This document shows, piece by piece, positions 63,910 to 64,000 of a stretch of DNA of 64,000 bases. Origin of the DNA: Rhizobium vallis (GTDB taxonomy: Bacteria; Pseudomonadota; Alphaproteobacteria; Rhizobiales; Rhizobiaceae); assembly GCF_003985155.1 (NCBI RefSeq), contig NZ_ML133687.1:186001-250000 (forward strand). The letters are read 5' to 3'. The notes below the pieces were generated by a model that saw nothing but the letters and a program-made list of their open reading frames with translations, ran no database searches and had not been told where the DNA came from. Position numbers and translations under genes: made by a program. The number at the start of each line of letters is the position of its first letter. The first letter of the stretch is position 1.

Positions 63910-64000
63910 TGATCAAGCTCGTCCTCACCGGTATCTGGGTTTGCGCCATCACTTTGGCATCGGTCTATTTTTCGGTGTACCTGGCGACCGCGCCGGCGCC
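63909..64000 (+). CDS. Small membrane or exported protein, 3' end outside window
   Basis: The first 30 codons are visible: MIKLVLTGIWVCAITLASVY then FSVYLATAPA, a hydrophobic N-terminal segment that could be a signal peptide or membrane anchor. The ATG overlaps the preceding stop (TGATG), so it belongs to the flhA operon. Function not recognised. Confidence 0.6.
   Translation, partial: MIKLVLTGIWVCAITLASVYFSVYLATAPA

Overview
The window is chromosomal DNA of an alphaproteobacterium, most likely a Rhizobium of the etli/leguminosarum group. It is GC-rich. The order che operon, fliF, visNR, flhB-orf-fliG-fliN-fliM-motA, flgF-fliI, flgB...fliP, flagellins, motBC-fliK, rem, flgE...fliR is the rhizobial flagellar/chemotaxis island known from Sinorhizobium meliloti. 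Four tandem flagellins, single-domain FlgJ, MotC/MotE, FlaF/FlbT and the VisN/VisR/Rem regulators all fit. The species is inference from gene order and protein character.

Positions 1-13005 form a mixed flank. It starts with a two-component cluster: a receiver-kinase running off the left edge, an overlapping single-domain response regulator, a membrane PAS kinase whose PAS domain carries the FixL haem-ligand pattern, two more single-domain receivers, a LuxR-type regulator resembling VisR, and a soluble kinase. Then come a fused secDF with its terminator, a small membrane protein, a YbaL-type antiporter divergent from an XRE regulator across a perfect 16-bp palindrome, a PMT/ArnT-type glycosyltransferase and a 37-residue membrane ORF.

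Positions 13661-22083 are the chemotaxis operon icpA-cheS-cheY1-cheA-cheW-cheR-cheB-cheY2-cheD-cheT, mostly joined by 4-bp overlaps. From 22252 the flagellar genes run to the right edge in several transcription units: fliF; visN-visR (master regulators); motA-fliM-fliN-fliG-(flhB-orf) leftward; flgF-fliI-orf; flgB-flgC-fliE-flgG-flgA-flgI-motE-flgH-fliL-fliP; a leftward TPR-GT41 glycosyltransferase; flaA, flaB, flaC and flaD, each with its own leader and the first three with a terminator; fliH-like-motB-motC-fliK-transglycosylase; rem; flgE-flgK-flgL-flaF-flbT-flgD-fliQ; flhA-fliR-fliJ-like-flgJ-flgN-like-orf.

The most useful new reading is regulatory. A promoter-like motif, YTCRCGCAAG followed after exactly 10 nt by TA (CA once), precedes seven structural flagellar units (fliF, motA, flgF, flgB, fliH-like/motB, flgE, flhA), with a weaker copy before icpA. 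It is absent from the flagellin genes, which instead share a conserved leader of about 66-81 nt, a plausible FlbT target. Other points are candidates for the poorly recognised export/chaperone genes fliH, fliJ and flgN, a SPINDLY-type glycosyltransferase beside the flagellins, a CheZ-like DxxxQ motif in CheT, a Rem receiver without an acceptor aspartate, and palindromic intergenic repeats with compensatory stem changes.
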